A stretch of DNA of 34,064 bases, taken from contig CAZCJU010000010.1 of the NCBI GenBank assembly GCA_964498965.1, positions 1 through 34,064 of the forward strand. Reading direction: 5' to 3'. The DNA comes from CAZCJU01 sp964498965 (GTDB lineage: Bacteria; Bacillota; Clostridia; Oscillospirales; CAG-272). Numbering within the stretch: position 1 is the first letter of the stretch; each line of letters starts with the position of its first letter. Made by a program: the position numbers and the translations under genes. The notes below the pieces were generated by a model, which was given only the letters and a program-made list of their open reading frames with translations, searched no databases and was not told the origin of the DNA. Shown here one piece after another: positions 1 to 6,885 of the stretch.

Positions 1-670
1 TCCAAAGTCCCTGGAACGAGTAAACTATAAGTGTCAGCCATGCCGGCTTGACCATGGGCATTGCGATCGTCCAGAACACTCTCAGCTCGCTCGCACCGTC
101 AAGTCTTGCCGATTCAAGCACCTGATCCGAAACGGAAGATTCCATAAACTGCTTCATCAGGTAAAGACCGAGTGTAGAACAGAATGCCGGAAGTATGACC
201 GCAAGTATATTATCTATCAAGTGCAGATATTTGAATGTGATGAAGTTCGCTATGCTCGTGACAGTCGAAACGAACATAAGGGATTTTACAACCATCTGGA
301 ACATAATTCCTCTGCCGGGGAACGGTATTTTGGCAAGTGCATACGCCGCAAGCGAACCCAGTGCAAGGTTTCCGAATGTACCGCAGACCGTGATCAGGAC
401 CGTGTTGAAAATATATCTCGAAAACGGAACCCACGAGGTACTCATCAATTGGAACAGGTCGGAATAGTTATCCAACGTAGGGCTTATAACGTAAAATTTC
501 GGGGGGAACAGCCACAGCTCGTCAAGCGGCTTAAACGACTGCATTACAACGAAGTACATCGGCACGAACATTATCGTTCCGAGAATTACCAGCATTACGG
601 TGATTCCGACATCACCGCCCGCCGAACGGTTCAGGACAACCTTATGACCTCTTACTCTAAGCTTCTTCAT
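1..670 (-). CDS. Carbohydrate ABC transporter permease, MalG/AraQ type (partial, runs off left edge)
   Basis: Inner-membrane permease of a sugar ABC importer; it pairs with the permease encoded just upstream to form the channel. The frame opens at an ATG at 668-670 (MKKLRVRGHK) and stays open to the window edge, giving 223 codons without a stop. After a hydrophobic first helix it carries the cytoplasmic EAA loop of binding-protein-dependent permeases, ESARLDGASE followed by FWTIAMPMVKP, at about residues 186-209. The C-terminal helix lies outside the window. The start is 1 nt beyond the preceding stop, so the two permeases are translationally coupled. No ATPase gene is present here; importers of this family commonly share a general MsmK/MalK-type ATPase encoded elsewhere. 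Family assignment is firm; the substrate is unknown. Confidence 0.9.
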   Translation of the reverse strand, partial: MKKLRVRGHKVVLNRSAGGDVGITVMLVILGTIMFVPMYFVVMQSFKPLDELWLFPPKFYVISPTLDNYSDLFQLMSTSWVPFSRYIFNTVLITVCGTFGNLALGSLAAYALAKIPFPGRGIMFQMVVKSLMFVSTVTSIANFITFKYLHLIDNILAVILPAFCSTLGLYLMKQFMESSVSDQVLESARLDGASELRVFWTIAMPMVKPAWLTLIVYSFQGLW

Positions 671-671
671 A

Positions 672-1625
672 TTATTGTCCCACCTTCGATAAGATTTTAT
701 TTATCAGCATATTCGAACCGAGCATCATCAAGAACAATATCGTTGCTATTGCCGATGAATATCCGACCTCGAATCGCTGTCCGCCGTAGTCCTCAAGATG
801 GTGCATTATCGTATGTGCGCAATAATCGACCGACGGAAATCCCGCAAGTGCGGTAACGATTCCGCCGAAGCTGAATGCACTCGTTATCGACATGACGGCA
901 CCGAACAAAAGCTGAGGCTTCATTGTCGGCAGGGTAACATACCACAGCTCCTGCCATCTGTTTCTGATACCGTCGATAGCACCCGCCTCGTAAAGTGATT
1001 TATCGATCGTTTGCAGACCGGCGATAAACGAAAGGAACGTAACGCCGAGTGACGTCCACAACGCAACAAATATACAAAGCGGCATAACGTAGCTTGCGTT
1101 TTGGAAGAACTGTATCGGCTCGGTTATGAATCCGAATTCGATAAGCAATGCGTTGACATATCCGTATCGGTCGGAGGAGAATATGATGCTGAATATCTGA
1201 TATACGGCACCCGAGATACTCGGTGCATAGAATATCAGGGTAACGAAGGCTCTTACCTTAGGTGAAAGCTCGTTAATGAACCATGCTACGAACAACGACA
1301 TGATGTACGAAACAGGTCCGGTTACTATAGCGAAGATAAGCGTATTTTTTATGGCGATCAAGAATATATCGTCGTCAAGGAACAATCTGATGTAGTTGTC
1401 AACACCCAAGAACTTAGGCCACTCCAAGAGGTTAAAAGATGTAAAGCTGAGTATAATGGAAAGTACGACAGGTATTACGGTAAATATGAAGAAGAGAATG
1501 AAGAACGGTGCTATCATTAAGTAACCGACTTTATTACGCTTCATTTCTTTCCATGTCCACTGTGCCAGTGTCATATCTTTTCTTGATACAGGTTTTGCGT
1601 TTTTTACAGCTGCATCCTGTGACAT
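672..1625 (-). CDS. Carbohydrate ABC transporter permease, MalF/UgpA/LplB type
   Basis: First permease of the sugar importer, 317 aa, the usual size. About six hydrophobic segments are visible, the first at residues 34-60. The EAA loop reads YEAGAIDGIRN then LWYVTLPTMKP at about residues 212-237, which contacts the ATPase. The N-terminal 30 residues are basic and cytoplasmic. The ATG start is preceded by AGGAG at good spacing. The gene follows the solute-binding protein gene by 76 nt and abuts the second permease, so the operon order is binding protein, MalF-like, MalG-like. Substrate is not readable from sequence; the carbohydrate-binding-like modules on the binding protein suggest an oligo- or polysaccharide fragment. 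Confidence 0.92.
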   Translation of the reverse strand: MSQDAAVKNAKPVSRKDMTLAQWTWKEMKRNKVGYLMIAPFFILFFIFTVIPVVLSIILSFTSFNLLEWPKFLGVDNYIRLFLDDDIFLIAIKNTLIFAIVTGPVSYIMSLFVAWFINELSPKVRAFVTLIFYAPSISGAVYQIFSIIFSSDRYGYVNALLIEFGFITEPIQFFQNASYVMPLCIFVALWTSLGVTFLSFIAGLQTIDKSLYEAGAIDGIRNRWQELWYVTLPTMKPQLLFGAVMSITSAFSFGGIVTALAGFPSVDYCAHTIMHHLEDYGGQRFEVGYSSAIATILFLMMLGSNMLINKILSKVGQ

Positions 1626-1701
1626 GTGCGTTCTCCTATCCGTTAAATTTTTTTGCGAGCATCAATAAATGTATTATAAATACCTATTATATAGTATCTT
1701 C

Positions 1702-4700
1702 TTAATTCGAAGACGTTTTTTGCAGGTATTCTTCATATGTTTCAAGTCCGAATTCCTGACGTTTTCTCGTAAGCTCGGCATTTATCTGATTTACATAATT
1801 GAGAAGTGCGTCAACGGGGTTCGTACCGTTGTTGTAAACATCGTTAAATGCAAAGTCGACATAACGCGTGATGATATAGCTTCCCGGGAACTCGGGTGTT
1901 ACCTTTATGTTTGCAAATCCGGCCTCGAGGCTCTTTCTTTCGGAGTTGGTCCACGACATACTCTTGAGTGCTTCGGTATTCGCCGTGTTATACTTAGCGG
2001 CAAGACCGATTATCGCTTCGTATTGTCTTGCATACTCACTTTGTGCGGGAGCGTCCGTCCACCACTTGATAAATTCCCAACAGTTATTAAGCAACTCCTC
2101 GCTTCTGTTGTCGTCCGCCATTATAACGGTTGCCGAAACACTTGCGGGTGAGCTTCTGTCAATATACGTTGTTCCGTCCTCGTTTGTTCTTATCGTACCG
2201 GGCAGCGGAACGAATTCCCAAAGTCCCTTGATCTCCGTTGCGTAGATCGTAAACTGGTTATACGTAAGGTAATCGGCGATCGCTATAGGCATTTCACCCA
2301 TACGGAAGTATGTTGCCAAATCGTAGGTCTTGGGGAACTTATATGTCGTAAACAAGTCACACAACGTTTCAAAGCAGTTAAGCGATGTATTCGAATCGAT
2401 ATTGATCCTCATTCCGTCGGGTTCGCCGTCGCCGTTCTCGTCCTTATAAAGCTCTTCACCCGCCTGATACATAAATATCTGCAAGCCGCTGGTACTCGTT
2501 GCCATTCCGACCTTTCTGTATTTCGATTGCAGGTCGGGAACGATAGCATCGAGGTCGTCCCATGTTTCGGGGAGATCTATTCCGAATTCGGCGAATATAT
2601 CCTTACGGTAGAACATCATGAGGAAGCTCAAACGCTCCGGCATACCGAAGTAGTCGTATTCGCCCGTTTCGGGATTCTGAAGCTTAAGTCCCACGAGTGT
2701 TTCCGTATTGAATCTCTCTTCAACAGTCGACATATAATCGTCAAATTGTGAAAGCGGTTCTATCGCATTACGTATCGCATAGTTGATAACGTCGCTCTGA
2801 CCCGTCGCAAGCGATATATCGGGTCCCATTCCGGCAAGCGTCGCAGGGAGCAACGTACCTGCCGTTACAAGCTTAAGCTCGACTTTAACGGGACAACTGC
2901 TATCGATAAGCTCGCGCATTACCTGTGCTTCGTCACGGCTCGTCGCTATCCACACTTCAACCGCTTCGGTCGTGTCGTTTTCGTCGTCCTCCGAGCCGAG
3001 CGAGTTGTAGTCGGTCACAAAGCTCTGGAAAAACGCACTTATCTCAAAGCCGGCACTTTCGAAGAACGATGCCTTTGCCTTGGGCATATCTTTTTCGGTC
3101 GCCGTTGCGGGAACGAGTGCAAGGTAGTCTAACGTCAACGCCTGCATCTTCGTTTCCATGATCCACGTACCCAGCGTACCTGAGTTCACCTTGAGGTTAT
3201 CAAGGTTTTTGGCTATTTCGGATTCTTTTCTGCTCATTTTTCCGAGTATGTACGAAACTTTTTCGAGCGTCGCAATATCGGCACCGGAGCCTCCGCTTAT
3301 TTCCTTAAACGACTTGATGATCGCATTAAGCTCCTCTTCAACGCTTCTCATAAGCAGAATCGTGTCATATATCTGTTCGGCAAAGCCGTAATCCATGTTT
3401 TCATCGGGAGAAGGACCTGTGATACGGAGTATTGAGTTGTATATATCGTTCATGGAGGACAATGCGGCTTCGCAGCGGCTGAGTGCGTCCGTCATGTTTC
3501 CGTAAACGACTTCCATTTTGATCGTGTACTCTTTACCCGCTTCAAAATAGAATTTTAAATCTTTTTTTCCGTCGTTGAGCGGCTTCGTCTGCCAGCCGTC
3601 ACTGTAATTGAACTGCAAATAGTTAGCTTCCTCAAACGGAACCTCGCCGTTTATGTATATTCTTCTGGAAGCAAACAGACCCTGCAGGGTATCCTGCAAA
3701 AATCTGGGAACTATGTAATAATATCCGCTCGTTTTTATCGCATCCGCAGGGATCGTCCATTCGATCCACTGACCTACCGTCTGCCACTTTGAGCCGCCTA
3801 TCGTATTCAGCTTTTGAAGTGCGGGATCTTGGGGCTGAGTTATCGGAGATGTTCTGTCGTTCAGCGGATAGATCGTAATATCCGACGTTGCCGTGGGATA
3901 TTCGGTCTGCAACGTATAGTACTTATTACCGTATTCATCGCTGTAGCTTTTGTCGATCGAAACGTCCGTTGCACCCTTTGCGTCGTTTTCCGCCAAGTAC
4001 TGCTCGTAAGTCTTTGTCGAAGTGTACTTTGCGATTTTTATCTCGCCGATATACATTTCGTTCAATTCGGCTTCAAGCGATATCGTATGTTCGCCCGCAG
4101 TGAATGCGACCTTCAACGGCTCGACGTTATAGCCTGTCGAATCGGACAGGGTGTATGTACTCCAGCTGAAGCGTTCGCTCTTTGTGGGACGCTTTTCGTT
4201 TCCGTTCTTATCCGTTTTGAACACTCTGTTGCCGTTTTCGTCGATTTTATATTCGTCGGCATATTTTCTCGTCAGCTCGACATAGTTAGCTTCCTTAAAT
4301 GGCAGCTTACCGTCTACCGTGAACACTCTTTTGATGTTAGAAGTGTTCGACGAATCGGAATCGACCGGCAGATAAGTGAACGAAATCGTGTAAAGACCTT
4401 CCTTCGGAATGTTCACCGTCCAAGTCACCGTACCCGTTTCGGGCGTACGCAAAACCGACTTTTCCGTGCCGTTTACGTCAAGTTTAACGACTTCGGCACT
4501 GTGTCCCTCATCTGCGTAGTCCTCATCGGCGACATAAACGTAATCCTCGGTGGGGTCTACGGTTATATCGCTTTCGCCGTCCGTCCAGCCGAGTATTCGG
4601 TATTCGTTCAAATATTCCTGATACGACTGAGTATTGAGAAGTTCGAGAACCTCGTCCATGGTGGACTTTTCCTCTTTCTCCTCGTCTGCGTACACGGATA

Positions 4701-4767
4701 TTTGAGGAACTACCATGATCAAGGCGAGAAAAGCAGCGGTGAATTTCGCAAAAACCGATTTTCTCAT
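1702..4767 (-). CDS. Extracellular solute-binding protein with two N-terminal carbohydrate-binding-like modules
   Basis: Substrate-capture protein of the sugar importer, 1021 aa, more than twice the usual size of about 450. The chosen ATG (4765-4767, MRKSVFAKFT) has GGGAGGAAA upstream; a longer frame to 4914 lacks such a site. Residues 1-27 form a signal peptide ending VYA|DE, with no lipobox cysteine. Two related beta-rich modules follow: each opens with (S/T)Y-x-x-YL (residues 48-53, 253-258) and contains (V/I)-(D/N)-G-x-(L/V)-PF-(K/E)-EANY (150-162, 371-383), resembling CBM6/35-type sandwiches. A helical linker spans about 440-600. The type-1 binding-protein fold runs from VEVWIATS (603) to about 1000, with GPDISL in its N-lobe. 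A third YEEYL motif sits at the extreme C-terminus (1010-1015). Binding-protein assignment is firm; the module family is inferred. Confidence 0.88.
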   Translation of the reverse strand: MRKSVFAKFTAAFLALIMVVPQISVYADEEKEEKSTMDEVLELLNTQSYQEYLNEYRILGWTDGESDITVDPTEDYVYVADEDYADEGHSAEVVKLDVNGTEKSVLRTPETGTVTWTVNIPKEGLYTISFTYLPVDSDSSNTSNIKRVFTVDGKLPFKEANYVELTRKYADEYKIDENGNRVFKTDKNGNEKRPTKSERFSWSTYTLSDSTGYNVEPLKVAFTAGEHTISLEAELNEMYIGEIKIAKYTSTKTYEQYLAENDAKGATDVSIDKSYSDEYGNKYYTLQTEYPTATSDITIYPLNDRTSPITQPQDPALQKLNTIGGSKWQTVGQWIEWTIPADAIKTSGYYYIVPRFLQDTLQGLFASRRIYINGEVPFEEANYLQFNYSDGWQTKPLNDGKKDLKFYFEAGKEYTIKMEVVYGNMTDALSRCEAALSSMNDIYNSILRITGPSPDENMDYGFAEQIYDTILLMRSVEEELNAIIKSFKEISGGSGADIATLEKVSYILGKMSRKESEIAKNLDNLKVNSGTLGTWIMETKMQALTLDYLALVPATATEKDMPKAKASFFESAGFEISAFFQSFVTDYNSLGSEDDENDTTEAVEVWIATSRDEAQVMRELIDSSCPVKVELKLVTAGTLLPATLAGMGPDISLATGQSDVINYAIRNAIEPLSQFDDYMSTVEERFNTETLVGLKLQNPETGEYDYFGMPERLSFLMMFYRKDIFAEFGIDLPETWDDLDAIVPDLQSKYRKVGMATSTSGLQIFMYQAGEELYKDENGDGEPDGMRINIDSNTSLNCFETLCDLFTTYKFPKTYDLATYFRMGEMPIAIADYLTYNQFTIYATEIKGLWEFVPLPGTIRTNEDGTTYIDRSSPASVSATVIMADDNRSEELLNNCWEFIKWWTDAPAQSEYARQYEAIIGLAAKYNTANTEALKSMSWTNSERKSLEAGFANIKVTPEFPGSYIITRYVDFAFNDVYNNGTNPVDALLNYVNQINAELTRKRQEFGLETYEEYLQKTSSN

Positions 4768-4914
4768 TTTCAAAATTTCCTCCCGTGAATAAAAACTGTT
4801 GCTACGGACCCAAACACGACCCGAGCGTGATCGACCGCCGTCAACGCAAGCACATGGAAGCTCACATATCCGAGCGGTACGTACTCGGAGTTTAATTGCC
4901 GTATATATTCGCAT

Positions 4915-4935
4915 TTTGGGTATAATTCACCCAAA
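4915..4935 (-). promoter_or_regulatory. Inverted repeat in the early leader of the sugar ABC operon
   Basis: TTTGGGT and ACCCAAA form perfect 7-bp arms around a 7-nt spacer (4915-4921 / 4929-4935). It lies about 12-32 nt downstream of the predicted transcription start, a usual place for a repressor operator or an early RNA hairpin. A second inverted repeat, TCCGAG / CTCGGA, lies at 4869-4874 / 4884-4889 within the same leader of roughly 180 nt. Function is inferred. Confidence 0.45.
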
Positions 4936-4953
4936 GACGATTTTTCATTCAAT

Positions 4954-4982
4954 ATAATATCACATTTATTCGCAAAAGTCAA
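4954..4982 (-). promoter_or_regulatory. Sigma-A promoter of the sugar ABC operon
   Basis: On the minus strand TTGACT (-35, 4977-4982) and TATTAT (-10, 4954-4959) are separated by exactly 17 nt. Transcription would start near 4947, leaving an unusually long leader of about 180 nt before the binding-protein start codon. Confidence 0.75.
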
Positions 4983-5390
4983 TACCCCGTCTGTACTCTT
5001 TGACCGCATAAATCGTGAATTTTTACGCATTGTGACCGTCATTGTTTTGCTGTTTTTTTACAATTGTTCCTGATATTGTATTTACAATATATTTACATTT
5101 TTTGCCGCTATCAGGTAGGTAAATTAAATTGACTGCATCTTTGTCAAAATTCAAAATGTATCGCATTTTTATTTACTTTTTGACCGTTTCACCCGCATTT
5201 TGCCGCTTCTCGAAATGCACTTAGCTGTTTTTCCCGATGGATAGGTAAATTACACTCACCTATTAATTCGCATATTTCGTCTTTGCCAAAATATTGATTA
5301 TTTTTTGCTTGTGCATTTTGCACAATTTTTCCGTAAAAATTTGTGCGATTTTAAAAGTGATTTTTTTGTTAATTGTTTTTAAACAAAGTA
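4983..5390. other. AT-rich intergenic region with several palindromes, no gene seen
   Basis: About 400 bp between the rpsR terminator and the sugar-operon promoter hold no credible coding frame. Visible structures: a perfect 18-bp palindrome ATATTGTA-TT-TACAATAT at 5073-5090; ATAGGT / ACCTAT arms 11 nt apart near 5241-5263; TTGTGCA-TTT-TGCACAA at 5309-5325; and a near-perfect hairpin pairing GCACAA at 5320-5325 with TTTGTGC near 5340-5346. The last two share the GCACAA arm and are mutually exclusive. These may be operators of the sugar operon or an unrecognised small RNA; no promoter for an RNA was identified. Confidence 0.4.
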
Positions 5391-5416
5391 AAAAGCCGCC
5401 GGTTTCGGCGGCTTTT
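5391..5416 (-). terminator. Intrinsic terminator of rpsF-ssb-rpsR
   Basis: AAAAGCCGCC (5391-5400) and GGCGGCTTTT (5407-5416) form a perfect 10-bp stem with a 6-nt loop, 12 nt past the rpsR stop. On the minus strand the stem ends in a run of five T. Confidence 0.88.
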
Positions 5417-5427
5417 GTCGGGCTTGA

Positions 5428-5763
5428 TCAGTCACTGATATAAGGGAGCAGAGCCATCTGACGCGACCTTTTGATCGCTTCGTTAAGCTCGCGTTGATGC
5501 TTGGCACACGTACCTGTCACTCTGCGGGGGAGGATCTTGGCTCTCTCGCTGATAAAGTGCTTCAATCTTGCCGTGTCCTTATAATCGATCTTTTCGACCT
5601 TGCCTACGCAGAACTCGCAAACCTTTTTTCTTCTCTTGGGACGGAAGTTTCTGTTTGCGTTGCCTGTGCCGGCAGTCGTGTTTGTATTGGTATTGGTATT
5701 AGCGGCTGCGGGTGCGGCATTTGCGTTTGCAACCGTGCCGTTTACTTCTTGTTCCTTGTCCAT
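5428..5763 (-). CDS. rpsR: 30S ribosomal protein S18 with a low-complexity N-terminal extension
   Basis: Small-subunit protein that binds 16S rRNA together with S6. The conserved core runs from about residue 44 to the end, with IDYKD, LKHFISERAKILPRRVTGTC, HQRELNEAIKRSR and ALLPYI. It is the cysteine-bearing (C+) form: C49-x2-C52 plus the TGTC cysteine can bind zinc. At 111 aa it exceeds the usual 70-90 because residues 1-40 are a low-complexity Ala/Asn/Thr stretch containing NTNTNTNT, encoded partly by a GTATTG hexamer repeat (plus strand 5684-5701). The ATG follows AGAAAGGAAA at suitable spacing, 32 nt after ssb, and no later in-frame start gives a better-supported protein. It is the last gene of the operon. 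Confidence 0.95.
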   Translation of the reverse strand: MDKEQEVNGTVANANAAPAAANTNTNTNTTAGTGNANRNFRPKRRKKVCEFCVGKVEKIDYKDTARLKHFISERAKILPRRVTGTCAKHQRELNEAIKRSRQMALLPYISD

Positions 5764-5795
5764 TTTTACGTTTCCTTTCTGCAGAATACCCGTTA

Positions 5796-6266
5796 TCAGA
5801 ACGGCAGATCGTCGTCGTCGGAAACTTCTTCGAAGCTTGCGTCCGCCGTCGATGTCGTTGCGAATGCGGGGGTGTGTTGCTCGGGCGGGGGCGTCAAACC
5901 GTCGGGATCGAACGACGCTCTGCCTTCCCTTTCCGATTTCGAATCGACGAAGTTCACCTCATCGACGATGATCTCCGTAGCGTATCTCTTACTTCCCTGA
6001 TTGTCGGTCCAGCTTCTCGTCTGGATATTTCCCACAATGCATATGGAAGAGCCTTTTCTGAAATACTTCGTTATAAGCTCGGCTTGCTGACGCCAAGCCA
6101 CGCAGTTTATAAAATCTGCCTGTACGGCATCTCCCTGCTTCGCAAACCTGCGGTTTACGGCGATCGTAAACGATGTCACGGATATCGCCGACTGTGTTTG
6201 TTTAAGTTCGGGATCCGCCGTAAGTCTGCCTGCGAGTATTACCTTATTAAGATTAAGATTCGCCAT
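5796..6266 (-). CDS. ssb: Single-stranded DNA-binding protein
   Basis: Tetrameric OB-fold protein that coats single-stranded DNA in replication and repair. The N-terminal 105 residues carry the fold (NKVILAGRLTADPEL, FTIAVNRRF, ADFINCVAWRQQAE, YFRKGSSICIVGNIQTRSW). A flexible acidic/Pro tail follows and ends in the conserved tip DDDDLPF that recruits partner proteins. At 156 aa it has normal length. GGGAGG precedes the ATG, and the start lies 13 nt after the rpsF stop, the classical arrangement between rpsF and rpsR. No anomalies seen. Confidence 0.97.
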   Translation of the reverse strand: MANLNLNKVILAGRLTADPELKQTQSAISVTSFTIAVNRRFAKQGDAVQADFINCVAWRQQAELITKYFRKGSSICIVGNIQTRSWTDNQGSKRYATEIIVDEVNFVDSKSEREGRASFDPDGLTPPPEQHTPAFATTSTADASFEEVSDDDDLPF

Positions 6267-6279
6267 TGCTTCCTCCCGA

Positions 6280-6570
6280 TTAAAGCTTAATTACGATCGA
6301 GCGGATAACGCCCTCGGTGATGTTGTATATACGCTCCAGCTCGGCTACGAATGCGGGTTCTGCGGTAAAGTTGATCAGCACGTAGTAGCCGTCGTTCATA
6401 TCGTTTATGGGGTAAGCGAGTTTTTTCTTTCCCCAAACGTCAACGTTATCGATCTGTCCGTTAGCTTCGATGAGCGACTTCATTTTTTCAACGAGTGCAC
6501 CCGTAGCCTCCTCGTCCAGTGTAGCGTCGATAATGAACATTGTTTCATACTTATTGAGTATCTTTTCCAT
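6280..6570 (-). CDS. rpsF: 30S ribosomal protein S6
   Basis: Small-subunit protein, partner of S18. The ATG at 6568-6570 (MEKILNKYETMFIID) is preceded by GGGAGGTG at good spacing and gives 96 aa, the family norm; the frame extends upstream to 6678 but that part is leader. Diagnostic stretches are YETMFIID, DVWGKKKLAYPIND, GYYVLINFTAEP and the C-terminal EGVIRSIVIKL. First gene of rpsF-ssb-rpsR. In many bacteria the S6-S18 complex represses this operon by binding its leader; whether the roughly 145-nt leader here does so cannot be told by eye. Confidence 0.95.
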   Translation of the reverse strand: MEKILNKYETMFIIDATLDEEATGALVEKMKSLIEANGQIDNVDVWGKKKLAYPINDMNDGYYVLINFTAEPAFVAELERIYNITEGVIRSIVIKL

Positions 6571-6641
6571 TATTTCGGCACCTCCCTTCGGCCATAAGTC
6601 CGTAATCAAATACGGCAAGGAGAAATTAAGTATTAAGCATC

Positions 6642-6691
6642 TATGCATCCGTATGCAACCATATGCACCCGTATGCATCTGTATACGATCC
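6642..6691 (-). repeat. 10-bp tandem repeat in the rpsF leader
   Basis: Four tandem units of 10 bp (TATGCATCCG, TATGCAACCA, TATGCACCCG, TATGCATCTG) and a degenerate fifth (TATACGATCC) lie inside the predicted transcribed leader, about 70-120 nt before the rpsF start. The period matches one DNA helical turn and the TATGCA core is partly self-complementary, so neighbouring units could pair in RNA. Confidence 0.85.
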
Positions 6692-6722
6692 GTCGAATGC
6701 GATACTTGTTCTCTGAATTGCT

Positions 6723-6751
6723 ATAATACCAAATTTATTTGGTTCTGTCAA
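6723..6751 (-). promoter_or_regulatory. Sigma-A promoter of rpsF-ssb-rpsR with a palindromic spacer
   Basis: TTGACA (6746-6751) and TATTAT (6723-6728) on the minus strand are 17 nt apart; the start would be near 6716. The spacer carries ACCAAAT-TT-ATTTGGT (6728-6743), a perfect 7-bp-arm palindrome between the two promoter boxes, in the position of a repressor operator. Confidence 0.78.
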
Positions 6752-6853
6752 TATAAATAACAAAAAATTTACATTTGTTACGTCTTTCATGCCGTTATTT
6801 TCGCTTGCACACACCCATACTATAAAAATATTTTATAATTTTCATTTTACGTA

Positions 6854-6883
6854 TTGAAAAATGGGTACAAGATGTGCTACAAT
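6854..6883 (+). promoter_or_regulatory. Promoter of the radical SAM - DUF2344 - pncB operon
   Basis: TTGAAA (6854-6859), an 18-nt spacer, then TACAAT (6878-6883). Transcription would begin near 6890, downstream of the ATG at 6886, which argues that translation starts later, possibly at a TTG at 6913. Confidence 0.6.
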
Positions 6884-6885
6884 AA

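Noticed and set aside
3814..4788. 324-codon plus-strand frame opposite the solute-binding protein
   Set aside because: Arg/Phe/Val-rich sequence without family features, antisense to a clear gene; a shadow frame.
4768..4914. Longer N-terminus for the solute-binding protein
   Set aside because: Those 49 residues precede a clear ribosome binding site and signal peptide and correspond to the untranslated leader.
6642..6691. CRISPR-like array
   Set aside because: Units are 10 bp in tandem without spacers and no cas genes are present.
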